Assembly (NCBI GenBank): GCA_016703895.1
Contig: JADJBE010000025.1
Location: 1-7,481 of the forward strand
Direction of reading: 5' to 3'
Source: Pseudomonadota bacterium
Lineage (GTDB): Bacteria > Pseudomonadota > Gammaproteobacteria > Steroidobacterales > Steroidobacteraceae
DNA length: 7,481 bases
A model generated the notes under the pieces. The model had not been told where the DNA came from. It did no database searches and saw nothing but the letters and a program-made list of their open reading frames with translations. The position numbers were made by a program, and so were the translations under genes. This document shows positions 1 to 6,844 of this stretch, one piece after another (the first letter of the stretch is position 1; every line of letters begins with the position of its first letter).

Positions 1-38
1 TGCCATCTAGTATATCACTCACAGACCCCGGCTAAGAA

Positions 39-279
39 TCAAACTTGAGCCAGCTTGGGTCGGGAGATATCGTCTTCGACTTTCGTCCAAAACTGATCGA
101 GTTCGGCTTCGTCGGGGCGATCAGTCAGCTGCCAGTTATCATCGTGGTCGATCGGGGGTCTGAACGGCGGTAGTGGGAGTTCATCGTCATCATCGACGAC
201 CGGGCTGAGCTGCAGTGTCTTCGGCTGGCGAAGGCTGAGTGACGGAAGCGAGGTGGAATTTTGGTTTGATTTCTAACAT
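39..279 (-). CDS. Small acidic hypothetical protein (about 79 aa), one frameshift
   Basis: I do not recognise this family. On the minus strand an ATG at 279 opens a frame starting MLEIKPKFHLASVTQPSP. A one-base shift near 199-203 then leads into a frame that contains VVDDDDELPLPPF, NWQLTDRPDEAELDQFW and a final SRPKLAQV before TGA at 41-39. The span is 241 nt, three times 80 plus one, which fits a single inserted base. The product would be about 79 residues, rich in Asp, Glu and Pro, with no membrane segment and no signal peptide, so it is probably cytosolic. It follows the metallopeptidase gene on the same strand with 36 bp between them. No Shine-Dalgarno precedes the start; a promoter-like element sits just upstream instead. 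The coherent composition across the shift and the clean stop support a real gene, but homology is untested. Confidence 0.5.
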
Positions 280-290
280 GGGCTATGCAT

Positions 291-319
291 TCATTAGCAT
301 AAGAATATAAAAATGTCAA
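291..319 (-). promoter_or_regulatory. Candidate promoter for the small acidic protein gene
   Basis: On the minus strand a perfect -35 box TTGACA (319-314) is followed after 17 bp by TAATGA (296-291), which is preceded by TGC as in an extended -10. The -35 box contains the TGA stop codon of the upstream metallopeptidase gene. Only 11 nt separate the -10 from the ATG at 279, so transcription would start within a few bases of the start codon. The -10 is a poor consensus match, so this is a candidate only. Confidence 0.33.
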
Positions 320-695
320 TGCCAGCGGGCTTCGATAGCGTGTATCTGGTCGTGATTGAGGCCGTAATAGAGAGCGATCTCGTGCCAGAGCGTGTGTTTG
401 ATCTGTCGATAAAACTCGCCTCGTCGTGCGATATAGTACGATGGGATATTTAAACAGCGTGGTCTTGTCCGCAGCACGAGGTTGTAGCCTGCCCGCGCTG
501 CGGCAACGGGATGCCTTCGTAGAGCCCCAGGAGAAGCTGATCACCCCGCAGGCGAAGTTTGTGCGCCTGCTCCGGCTCGGCTCGTCAGCATAGGTGATCA
601 CAACGTTGTTCAGGTGCTCGATATATCGCTCAGGCATCTCGCCCATGGCGCGGAGAGATGAGCTGGTCAAAGGTCTCGTCGGTGATATCGTGCAT
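316..695 (-). CDS. Zincin-like metallopeptidase family protein (PF06262 type), frameshifted
   Basis: This is a small cytosolic protein of the zincin-like metallopeptidase family, formerly DUF1025, with a normal size of roughly 120-130 aa; its substrate is unknown. The ATG at 695 gives MHDITDETFDQLIS. A shift near 645 leads into GEMPERYIEHLNNVVITYAD, then a shift near 560 into EPEQAHKLRLRGDQLLLGLY and EGIPLPQR, one near 485-500 into KTTLFKYPIV, and one near 415-420 into the zinc-site segment TLWHEIALYYGLNHDQIHAI, ending at TGA 318-316. The family motif is HExxHxxGxxH/D. Here the first His, the Glu and the final His-Asp are present, but the second His is Leu (370-372), one base away from His. 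The 380-nt span fits the family length. The repeated shifts look like sequence errors because each frame resumes exactly at the next conserved block. Family assignment is confident; catalytic competence is not. Confidence 0.85.
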
Positions 696-702
696 GGAAT
701 AA

Positions 703-708
703 AGTATA
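703..708 (-). promoter_or_regulatory. Candidate -10 box for the metallopeptidase gene
   Basis: TATACT on the minus strand (708-703) matches the -10 consensus at five of six positions and lies 7 nt before the ATG at 695. No convincing -35 box is seen 16-18 bp upstream, and there is no Shine-Dalgarno sequence, so the transcript may have almost no leader. Confidence 0.3.
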
Positions 709-741
709 GAGCATCGATCACCCAGCTCTCTACGCTCCCCA

Positions 742-770
742 TTTACGATTCGACGATTTCCGTCTACAAT
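742..770 (+). promoter_or_regulatory. Promoter of the dehydrogenase-mutase gene
   Basis: TTTACG (742-747, four of six matches to TTGACA) and TACAAT (765-770, five of six matches to TATAAT) are separated by exactly 17 bp. Transcription would start near 777, giving a leader of about 35 nt that carries the ribosome binding site before the ATG at 812. Confidence 0.55.
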
Positions 771-795
771 CCTACGTAATAACCATAATAACTTT

Positions 796-803
796 AGAGG
801 TGG
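796..803 (+). promoter_or_regulatory. Ribosome binding site that selects the ATG at 812
   Basis: AGAGGTGG lies 8 nt before the ATG at 812 and supports that codon over the in-frame GTG at 800, which overlaps the site itself. Confidence 0.6.
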
Positions 804-811
804 GCACTCCT

Positions 812-1827
812 ATGGCAGTCATCGTTTTTTATGAAGCAACCAAAATGGATGAGCATCAGCTCGCCGAGGGGCTGCAATCGACCGATCATCACTGGGAATT
901 CGTCCGTGACCAGATCAGTCTGCGCAATCTCAACGAAGATGCCGAGGTGATATCAGTCTTTGTGACCAGCCAAGTCACCCGTCAAATGATCGAGAAAATG
1001 CCACGACTCAAACTTATCGCTACCCGCAGCACCGGCTTTGACCATATCGACCTCGAAGCCGCCACGGCTCGCGGCGTCACTGTCCTCAATGTCCCGACCT
1101 ATGGCGAAAACACTGTCGCCGAAGCTGCCTTCACTGATGCTCGCCCTGACCCGCAAACTTATCCCGACGGTCAGCGCCACCCGCAAAGGTACCTTTGTCG
1201 CCAGCGATCTAACCGGTGTCGACCTCAAAGGTCGTACGCTCGGCGTCATCGGCATGGGACATCGGTCGCCACGTCGCTCACATCGCCAAAGGCTTCGAGA
1301 TGAATGTCATCGCCTATGATGTCCACGAAGACGCAGCCTTCGCCAAAGAAATTGGCCTCGAATACGTCAGTTTCAACGACCTCCTCGCTCGTAGCGACAT
1401 CATCACCCTGCACACCCCGCTCCTGGCCGACAACTACCACCTGATCAACCAAGCAACTATCGCCAAGATGAAAAAGGGCGCAATTTTGATCAACACGGCG
1501 CGCGGTGAGCTCGTCGAAAACCGTGCCGTCATCCATGCCGTTAAGAGCGGTCACCTCGCCGGCGCTGGCCTGGACACCATCGAAGGCGAAAAACTGATCC
1601 TGCAAAAAGGCGTCATCGACGCCCTCGATAGTAGCCGCACTAGCCCAACGACGTGTGAGCACGCCCCCGAAGTCCACGCCATGCTGCAAATCCCCAACAT
1701 CGTCATCACGCAGCACGCCGCCTTCAACACCGCCGAAGCTATCGCTCGCATCAACGACACGACCGTCCAAAACATCGTCAAATTCTGGTACGGCGAGATG
1801 CCAAACCGCGTGCAAAACCACGCCACC
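812..1827 (+). CDS. D-lactate dehydrogenase-type 2-hydroxyacid dehydrogenase, N-terminal half of a fusion; frameshifted
   Basis: This is an NAD-dependent D-2-hydroxyacid dehydrogenase, probably reducing pyruvate to D-lactate to reoxidise NADH in the cytosol. It starts MAVIVFYEATKMDEHQL. The N-terminal catalytic domain includes RLKLIATRSTGFDHIDLEAA and NVPTYGENTVAEAAF. A shift near 1131-1140 leads into LMLALTRKLIPT and LKGRTLGVIGMG, and a shift near 1256-1262 crosses the GxGxxG nucleotide-binding motif into IGRHVAHIAKGFEMNVIAYD. The catalytic triad of the family is visible: Arg in NTARGE (1501-1503), Glu in DTIEGE (1582-1584) and His in TQHAAFNT (1714-1716). The HxxFNT-EA form points to the D-lactate dehydrogenase subgroup rather than phosphoglycerate dehydrogenase. 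The domain ends at about NRVQ (1804-1815), the usual family end, but there is no stop; the frame continues into the mutase. About 335 aa is full family length. Confidence 0.88.
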
Positions 1828-2435
1828 CAGGGCAAACTCATCATCGTCCGCCACACCGAGTCAGAGTGGAACGCACAGGGCCTCTGGACCGGTACAACCG
1901 ATGTTCACCTCAGCCAAAAAAGCTTCATGATGCTGCAACGATGGGCACCAAGCTCAAAGACATCCACTTTGACTACGCCTACACATGCAGCAAATTCGCT
2001 CACAAGAGACACTCGAAGCGATCAAAAACGCCTCTGGCCAGCTCGACCTCCACTCTGAAGCAAGCGGCGCGATCAACGAGCGTGATTACGGTGTCTACAC
2101 CGGTATGAACAAAGAAAAAGTCCATGCATCGATCGGCACCGAGGCATTCAACACCCTCAGGCGTAGCTGGGACGGCCCCGTCGAAGGCGGCGAAACGCTC
2201 AAAGACGTCTACGCCCGCGTCATACCGTTTTACCTGCGTGTCATCGCCCCGCGTCCGCCACGGGCAAAATGTCTTGATGGTCGCCCACGGTAATTCCATC
2301 CGCTCACTCATCAAATACATCGAAAACATCTCCGATGACAAGATCGGTGTCACCGAAATGCCCCAAGACGACGCCCTCATCTACGAAGTTGATTTCGATG
2401 GCCGCGAGAAGTCCAAAGACATCATCAAGCTATAA
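1828..2435 (+). CDS. 2,3-bisphosphoglycerate-dependent phosphoglycerate mutase domain, C-terminal half of the fusion; frameshifted
   Basis: This domain would interconvert 3- and 2-phosphoglycerate in lower glycolysis through a phosphohistidine. GKLIIVRHTESEWNAQG carries the nucleophile His (1852-1854) and is in the same frame as the dehydrogenase catalytic His at 1714. There is no stop between them and no start codon at the domain head. Shifts near 1920, 1985 and 2250 link DAATMGTKLKDIHFDYAYT, QQIRSQETLEAIKN with GAINERDYGVYTGMNKEKV and EGGETLKDVYARVIPF, and finally GQNVLMVAHGNSIRSL, which has the second catalytic His (2286-2288), and KYIENISDDKIGVTEMPQD. The motif set RHTESEWN, NERDYG and AHGNS identifies the dPGM (GpmA) branch of the histidine phosphatases. 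About 200 aa is slightly short for GpmA but covers the whole fold. TAA at 2433-2435 overlaps the stop of apbE on the other strand. Confidence 0.88.
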
Positions 2436-3294
2436 GATCTGGTCTTTGCGGAGCAAAATTGTCTGCAAATGAAATTTTTTACTCAGTTCGTGATCAAGCT
2501 CTGGGCGGATCAGGAGGATGGTCGCCATGACGTCAGCGATCAGCGCTGTCCGAGCGAGCACATAGGTGCTGATGACATCTGACGTGCTTGACTCACTCGT
2601 CGCGGGATCGATGATGTGATGATGCGTCGCGCCGTCATGCTCCCAAGTACGCATGACTGACGAACTGACCGCCAGCGCGGCCGTGACCGATCGGTGTCTG
2701 ACCGATCTGTTCGTCATGCCTCGTCGGATGCTGCAGCGCGATATCGATCGGCGTGTCGCTATGGACGTACATATCACCACCACCATTGACGATAAACTGG
2801 CTATGGCCGCAGTCTTGCATAATTGTCACAAATTTGTCGATCAGCCAGCCTTTGCCAAGACCGCCAAGATCGATGACACTTTCACTTGGGATGACTATTT
2901 TATCTCTGGTGATTTCACTTCGTTGCCAGAAATTATCGACAACTTCCCCGCTCCGCTGGCGATCACCATAGCCCAGCCGATGCAGCACACCGCCGACCGA
3001 GATATCGAACGCGCCGTGCGATACGGCGTACATATCGCGGGCGAAGATCAGCATATCGTAGAGCTCCGACGGGACATCCTCCAGCACCTTATCGACATTT
3101 AGCCGCCCGACGAAAGACGTGTCCGTAAAGCGCGTATAGTCGCGGTTAAACTCATCCATCGCCGCGTCGATACGTCGCTTGGTTGCCACCGGAAATGTCC
3201 GTGCACCCGGAAGCTCAAACCACCAGTGCGTCCCGATCCCCTCGCGCGTATAAATATTAGCGGCCAACTTGAACTCCGTGCGTTCGCCAGCCAA
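2430..3294 (-). CDS. apbE: FAD:protein FMN transferase (ApbE), one frameshift, start uncertain
   Basis: ApbE transfers FMN from FAD to a Ser or Thr of target proteins, and the FMN-binding protein encoded just upstream is the obvious target. Visible blocks in order are EGIGTHWWFELPG near the N-terminus, FNRDYTRFTDTS, SHGAFDISVGGVLHRLGYG, the conserved VIDLGGLGKGWLIDKF, and FIVNGGGDMYVHSD. A shift near 2683-2692 then leads into VTAALAVSSSVMRTWEHDG, HHHIIDPATSESSTSDVIST and ALIADVMATILL, in which Asp and Thr of ADVMAT match the metal-binding pair. It ends at TAG 2432-2430. The open frame can start at a TTG (3294-3292), but no ribosome binding site is near and the typical family N-terminus would begin close to IYTREGIGTHWW. 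At about 265-288 aa the length is normal. I see no lipobox or signal peptide, so a cytoplasmic location is possible, but the unsure N-terminus limits that statement. Confidence 0.88.
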
Positions 3295-3396
3295 GAGTGG
3301 CGTGCAGCGGGTGGACCTGCCTGACAGGACCCTGGGAGCGGAGGCACTAACAAAATTTGACTTGCAAATTTTGGGCAGCGACCATCAAGTAACAAA
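3295..3396. other. Spacer between FMN-binding gene and apbE, origin unexplained
   Basis: About 100 bp separate two genes that would normally be closely coupled. The part at 3300-3345 is GC-rich and carries nested CCTG/CAGG inverted motifs near 3316-3329; the part at 3351-3373 is the AT-rich perfect inverted repeat. On the minus strand the apbE frame stays open through it, but the translation does not resemble an ApbE N-terminus. I see no gene or promoter I can defend here. Confidence 0.4.
3351..3373. repeat. Perfect 9-bp inverted repeat with 5-nt loop
   Basis: CAAAATTTG (3351-3359) and CAAATTTTG (3365-3373) are exact reverse complements separated by ACTTG. The element lies in the spacer between the FMN-binding protein gene and apbE, 23 bp after the stop of the former. 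The stem is AT-rich and no T-run follows it in either direction, so it does not look like an ordinary intrinsic terminator. It could be a protein binding site or an mRNA processing hairpin. Confidence 0.65.
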
Positions 3397-3902
3397 CTAG
3401 GCCTTAGCATCTGCTCTAATTGTATCAAGGACTGCGTTAAAGGCATCGCTCGTCAGGCTCGCCCCGCCGACGCGACTGACTGAGACGCTTGATAATGATT
3501 CACCCTTCACGGCAGAACTGATCAAGGATTCAAAATCGCTGATATACCGACCAGACTCGTGATCGCTATATGAATTATCAACCGTCAGGTTCGTGATCAC
3601 ACCGCCAGCCACCGTGATCGTGGCAGGGAGTGAGTTGACGTCACCTTTCGGCACGCTATAATTCACGCTCGCGACATACGTCCCGTCGGCATATGACGAA
3701 CTCGACTCACTCAATGTCAACGTATTGGTTGTTGCCGGCGTGGCGGCACTAGACGTCGTCGTACTCGCACCGGCGAACCTGCGACCGATGGTGTTGCTGA
3801 TATAGTATCTGGAGTCGCAATAATGCGTATCCACCGAAGCCCGCCGCCGCAATCACCGCGGTCGAGCCGATAACTGTAAAGATTTTTTTGTGATGTATTC
3901 AT
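3397..3902 (-). CDS. Membrane-anchored FMN-binding domain protein, frameshifted
   Basis: This is a small extracytoplasmic flavoprotein likely to carry covalent FMN and pass electrons at the cell surface. The ATG at 3902 gives MNTSQKK. A shift at the T7 run (plus strand, about 3882-3889) leads into FTVIGSTAVIAAAGFGGYAL, a single hydrophobic segment that would act as signal anchor. Two further shifts (about 3800-3815 and 3765-3775) bring an Ala/Pro/Ser/Thr-rich linker (ATPDTISATPSVAGSP, then STTTSSAATPATTN). The FMN_bind domain follows: YADGTYVASVNYSVPKGD, ATITVAGGVITNLTVDNSYS and SGRYISDFESLISSAVKG. The C-terminal motif VGGASLTSDAFNAVLDT matches the ApbE target consensus of the SGATLTS type, with Ser (3457-3459) as the likely FMN acceptor in place of Thr. 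It ends at TAG 3399-3397. The next gene on the strand is apbE, which supports the pairing. About 165 aa is normal for a one-domain member. Confidence 0.83.
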
Positions 3903-3912
3903 GGTTCAGTAC

Positions 3913-3919
3913 TATAATA
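3913..3919. promoter_or_regulatory. Symmetric -10 element between divergent genes
   Basis: TATAATA reads as a perfect TATAAT -10 on the plus strand (3913-3918) and as TATTAT on the minus strand (3919-3914, five of six). The minus copy is 11 nt before the ATG of the FMN-binding gene, and the plus copy is about 90 bp before the GH13 gene. I find no good -35 box on either side (TTGTGA at 3888-3893 has a 19-bp spacer), so activity in both directions is inferred. Confidence 0.38.
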
Positions 3920-4009
3920 CCGCCGTTTGAAAAATAGCTGAGAAAAATATCATGCGAGTCCAGCCGCTACACCTTGCGAAAAAATGCTAATGGCTTAATA
4001 ATAGAAGTA

Positions 4010-5772
4010 ATGGCACATCAGGTGAAAAATTTAAGGCGATCATTCGCCGTGGCGGCGTTGAGTTTCGTGTCTGGGCGCCATTTGCAAAGCAAGTCTCAGT
4101 GACCGGTAATCTCGCCGATCACCCGATCGCAATGAATTCTGAGAGGATGGCTATTGGTCGCTCATGCAGCCCGGCGCCAAACCCGGCCAGACCTACCAGT
4201 ACCAGATCACCACCAGGATGACGGACGCTTCTATCGCAACGACCCCCGAGCGCGCGCTCACCGGCAGCGAAAACGGCACATCTGTCATCGTCGCCAATGA
4301 TTTTGACTGGGGTGATGACGTCTTCCCGCCGATACCACGTGAACGGCAGATCATCTACGAACTCCACGTCGGCACATTCGCCCGCCCCGATGCATCGACA
4401 GCCGCAACCTTCTATGACGCCATCGAGAAGCTGGATTATCTGGAAGAGCTCGGCGTCAACATGATCGAACTCATGCCTGTCACCTGTATGGTCAGTAGCC
4501 ATGGCTGGGGTTACGCGCCCAATCACATCTATGCTGTCGAGAGTAGCTACGGCGGCCGTCACGGCCTGATGAGCTTCGTGCGAGCCTGCCACGACCGCGG
4601 TATCGGCGTGATCCTCGATGTCGTTTTCAACCATTTGGATGGCAATGGCGTGACTATGGCAATTCGACGGCTGGAGTGAAGACAACCACGGGGGCATCTA
4701 TTTCACAACGACTGGCGCGGCGACACACCGTGGGGCGGCCGACCTGACTATGGCCGACCCGAAGTCCGCCAGTTCATCCTGGACAACATCGTCACGTGGT
4801 TTAACGAATACCGGGTCGACGGACTGCGTATCGACTCAACGATCTACATGCGCAACACTGCTGCTCGCGATGGCGACAGCGCCCATGACCTCCGCCTGAT
4901 GCCCGGCAGCTGCTTAGTGATATCACGACCGTCGCGCACAAGGTTCGCCCTGGTGGCATCCTGATCGCTGAAGATTTGCGGTGACTGATTTTATCACCGC
5001 CGGTCGCTGATCAGGTTGCGGCTTCGACGCACAGTGGGGACCGGCTTCCCGTATGTACTTTCGCGATGCGCTGGACTCACTCTACGGCAAGCCCGCCGAC
5101 TCACCCAATCTCGTCACAGAGCCATATCATCGGTTCAACGGTGATGCCTGGCAAAAAATCATCTTCGCCGATTCGCACGATACGGCCGCAAACGGCTCAG
5201 TCCGGCTCAACGAAGCAGCTGATCCCGATGGTGGCGATAATCTCTCAGCACAACAACGCCTGCTGACCGCATCGGCTATCGCCCTGACCGCACCGGGCAT
5301 CCCGATGATGCTCCAGGGCCAAGAATTTATGCAAGAAGGCGCCTTCAACGACTGGCAAGCTCTCGAGTGGAACAAAGCCACCGAGTATCATGGTATCGTC
5401 CTGGCCCACCAGCATCTGATCCAGCATCGACTCAACACCTATGGCGTCACGGCGGGCTTACTTCGGCCAATCACCGGCCATCTTCCACCAAAACGACCAC
5501 AATACCGGTCTTTGGCTACCACCGCGTGGGACAAAGGCGGACCTGGCGACGATACGCTCGTCCTTGCAAATTTCGGCGGCGATCATTTTGAGCAGTACGA
5601 CGTCCACTTGCCGGTCGCTGGCACCTGGTATATCCGGTTCAACAGCACGTGGCACGGCTACAGCGAAGCGTTCCCAGACTTCGTGACTGAGTCATTTACG
5701 ACTGATGGGTCGGGCAACGCGACTATCACCCTACCCTCGCATGCCGTGCTGATCATGTCTCAGGATAACTAA
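4010..5772 (+). CDS. GH13 alpha-amylase-family enzyme, 1,4-alpha-glucan branching enzyme-like; heavily frameshifted
   Basis: This is a GH13 glucan-active enzyme, probably a branching enzyme for glycogen-like storage glucan; a trehalose-forming or hydrolytic relative is not excluded. After a probable start at ATG 4010 and an early shift, GGVEFRVWAPFAKQVSVTGN shows an N-terminal CBM48-like beta domain. The catalytic barrel follows: YELHVGTFARPD, HGWGYAPNHIYAVESSYGG, region I DVVFNHLD (4617-4640), TPWGGRPDYGRPEVRQFILD, region II GLRIDST with nucleophile Asp (4833-4835), region III ILIAEDLR with acid/base Glu (4970-4972), GCGFDAQWGPASRMYFRDAL, and region IV FADSHDTAANG with Asp (5179-5181). APGIPMMLQGQEFMQEGAFN and a C-terminal beta domain ending HAVLIMSQDN follow. 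Frame changes lie near 4025, 4147, 4214, 4255, 4645, 4705, 4890, 4978-5010 and 5455-5530. At about 585 aa it is complete, and all three catalytic carboxylates survive, which argues against real decay. Confidence 0.8.
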
Positions 5773-5814
5773 AAAAGTAAAACTCACTCCCCTGTTTATT
5801 GCGCGATCTGCTCC

Positions 5815-6771
5815 CTATGAGAACTCCGCGTGGCCGAAGTGTCCATAACGGGCGGCTGGTTCGTAGATCGGTCGACGGAGATCAAGAGCGGCGATGATAC
5901 CTCGTGGGCTGAGATCAGCTTCGACGACTTCTTGACGCCATCGATCGTCACGGTTGCCTCGAGTGGTTGGTCGTAGCCGATTGCGTACGCCAGGTGGCAA
6001 AGACTTCATGCGCACCGCGCTTTTGCAGATAGTCACTAGCGATCTTGCGTGCCGTAGGCCGCGCTACGATCGACTTTGCTCGGGTCTTTGCCGCTAAAGC
6101 AACCGCCGCCGATCGGAATGCTCGGACCGTAGTTATCGACGACCAGTTTGCGTCCCGTCAAGCCAGCGTCGGCTTCGAAGCCGCCCTGCTGCCAATCACC
6201 CGCAGGGTTGGCGTGGATTGCCACGTCATCGATCGCGTCGGCCAGCGGCTCGGCCGAGACCCATTCTTGAACTGCGGCAAGTAACTCGTCATGTGGCGCG
6301 TTTTGAAAGCTCGCGACCAATGCCGTGATGCGACCGTCTTTGAGCGTCACCTGAGTCTTGCCGTCGAACGGCCAGCGCTCGAAGAGGTATTGATTGAGTT
6401 TGCGGCTGAGCACTACCTCAAGTGGTAATAGCTCCTCCGTCTCATCGCAGGCATAGCCGACCATGATACCTTGGTCACCAGCGCCACCAGTATCAACGCC
6501 CTGGGCGATCTCTGGGCTTTGTTTGACGAGGTGTACGATCAGCTCGACATCACCAGCAATCCGCTGCACGATCGGCTGAACGTCAACGTGGTTTTTGGCC
6601 GTGACTTCGCCAGTGATAAACACTGAGCTGGCGACCGCCGACCGTCTCTACAGCGACACGGGCAGTGGCATCTTCGGCGAGGTAAGCGTCGAGCATACCG
6701 TCTGATATTTGGTCAAATAGTTTGTCTGGGCGCTCTGGTGATACTGATTCTTCGGTCCGAAAACGACTCAT
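5815..6771 (-). CDS. metK: S-adenosylmethionine synthetase (MetK), short form, frameshifted
   Basis: MetK makes S-adenosylmethionine from ATP and methionine in the cytosol. It starts MSRFRTEESVSP and continues DKLFDQISDGMLDAYLAED. A shift near 6625-6640 leads into VFITGEVTAKNHVDVQPIVQ, then KQSPEIAQGVDTGGAGDQGI, LEVVLSRKLNQYLFERWPFD, ADAGLTGRKLVVDNYGPSIP and the phosphate-loop block GGGCFSGKDPSKVDRSAAY. Shifts near 6048, 6000 and 5950 bring ARKIASDYLQKRGAHEV, LAYAIGYDQPLEATVTIDGV and SPRGIIAALDLRRPIYEPAA, ending YGHFGHAEFS and TAG at 5817-5815. About 320 aa is well below the 380-400 usual for MetK. The shortening is mainly in the segment before KQSPEIAQGVD, so I read it as a natural short form. 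The conserved GHPDK reads ERPDK here, so the ATP-binding His is absent (6730-6735). The gene has a strong ribosome binding site and sits behind a SAM-I riboswitch. Confidence 0.93.
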
Positions 6772-6776
6772 AGTTT

Positions 6777-6782
6777 CTCCTT
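6777..6782 (-). promoter_or_regulatory. Ribosome binding site of metK
   Basis: AAGGAG on the minus strand (6782-6777) lies 5 nt before the ATG at 6771 and fixes the metK start. It is the best Shine-Dalgarno sequence in the window, and it sits directly after the riboswitch terminator U-tract. Confidence 0.75.
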
Positions 6783-6793
6783 ATATTTTTTAA

Positions 6794-6822
6794 CAAAACA
6801 AAACCGCCTGGCGAGCAGACGG
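6794..6822 (-). terminator. Intrinsic terminator of the SAM riboswitch expression platform
   Basis: In the metK leader, CCGTCTG (6822-6816) pairs with CAGGCGG (6810-6804) around the loop CTCGC, with one G-U pair. AAAG before the stem can extend the helix into the first T residues after it. The stem is followed by TTTTGTTTTGTTA. It lies 22 nt after the aptamer and before the metK ribosome binding site, as expected for transcriptional control. I could not find a strong antiterminator; GACG (6843-6840) against CGTC (6821-6818) is the best candidate. Confidence 0.8.
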
Positions 6823-6844
6823 CTTTATCGAGCGACGCACGTCA

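Noticed and set aside
1..31. Possible start of another minus-strand gene (TATACT at 14-9, ATG at 6)
   Set aside because: Only two codons are visible, the -10 is too close to the ATG, and no -35 box is present.
125..742. A 205-codon minus-strand ORF taken as one protein
   Set aside because: It is a chance reading across frames of two real genes. Only parts of it (GEMPERYIEHLNN, KTTLFKYPIV) belong to the metallopeptidase; the rest is out of frame.
1246..1854. A 202-codon minus-strand ORF
   Set aside because: It is antisense to the dehydrogenase, whose motifs on the plus strand are unmistakable, and it has no recognisable domain.
1910..1995. Programmed ribosomal frameshifting in the mutase domain
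   Set aside because: A-rich runs near 1917-1922 could look slippery, but similar shifts occur in all genes without slippery sites or stimulatory structures.
2683..2711. Repeated GACCGATC words suggesting an operator
   Set aside because: They lie inside the apbE coding sequence, and GATCG-rich words are common throughout the window.
3099..3446. A 115-codon minus-strand ORF bridging the FMN-binding gene, spacer and apbE
   Set aside because: Its ends are out-of-frame readings of the two real genes, and the middle resembles no known family.
4119..4697. A 192-codon minus-strand ORF
   Set aside because: It is the shadow of the GH13 gene, rich in Asp and Val as expected for the antisense frame of this codon usage.
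5773..5814. Terminator between the convergent GH13 and metK genes
   Set aside because: No hairpin with a T-run could be found in these 42 bp.
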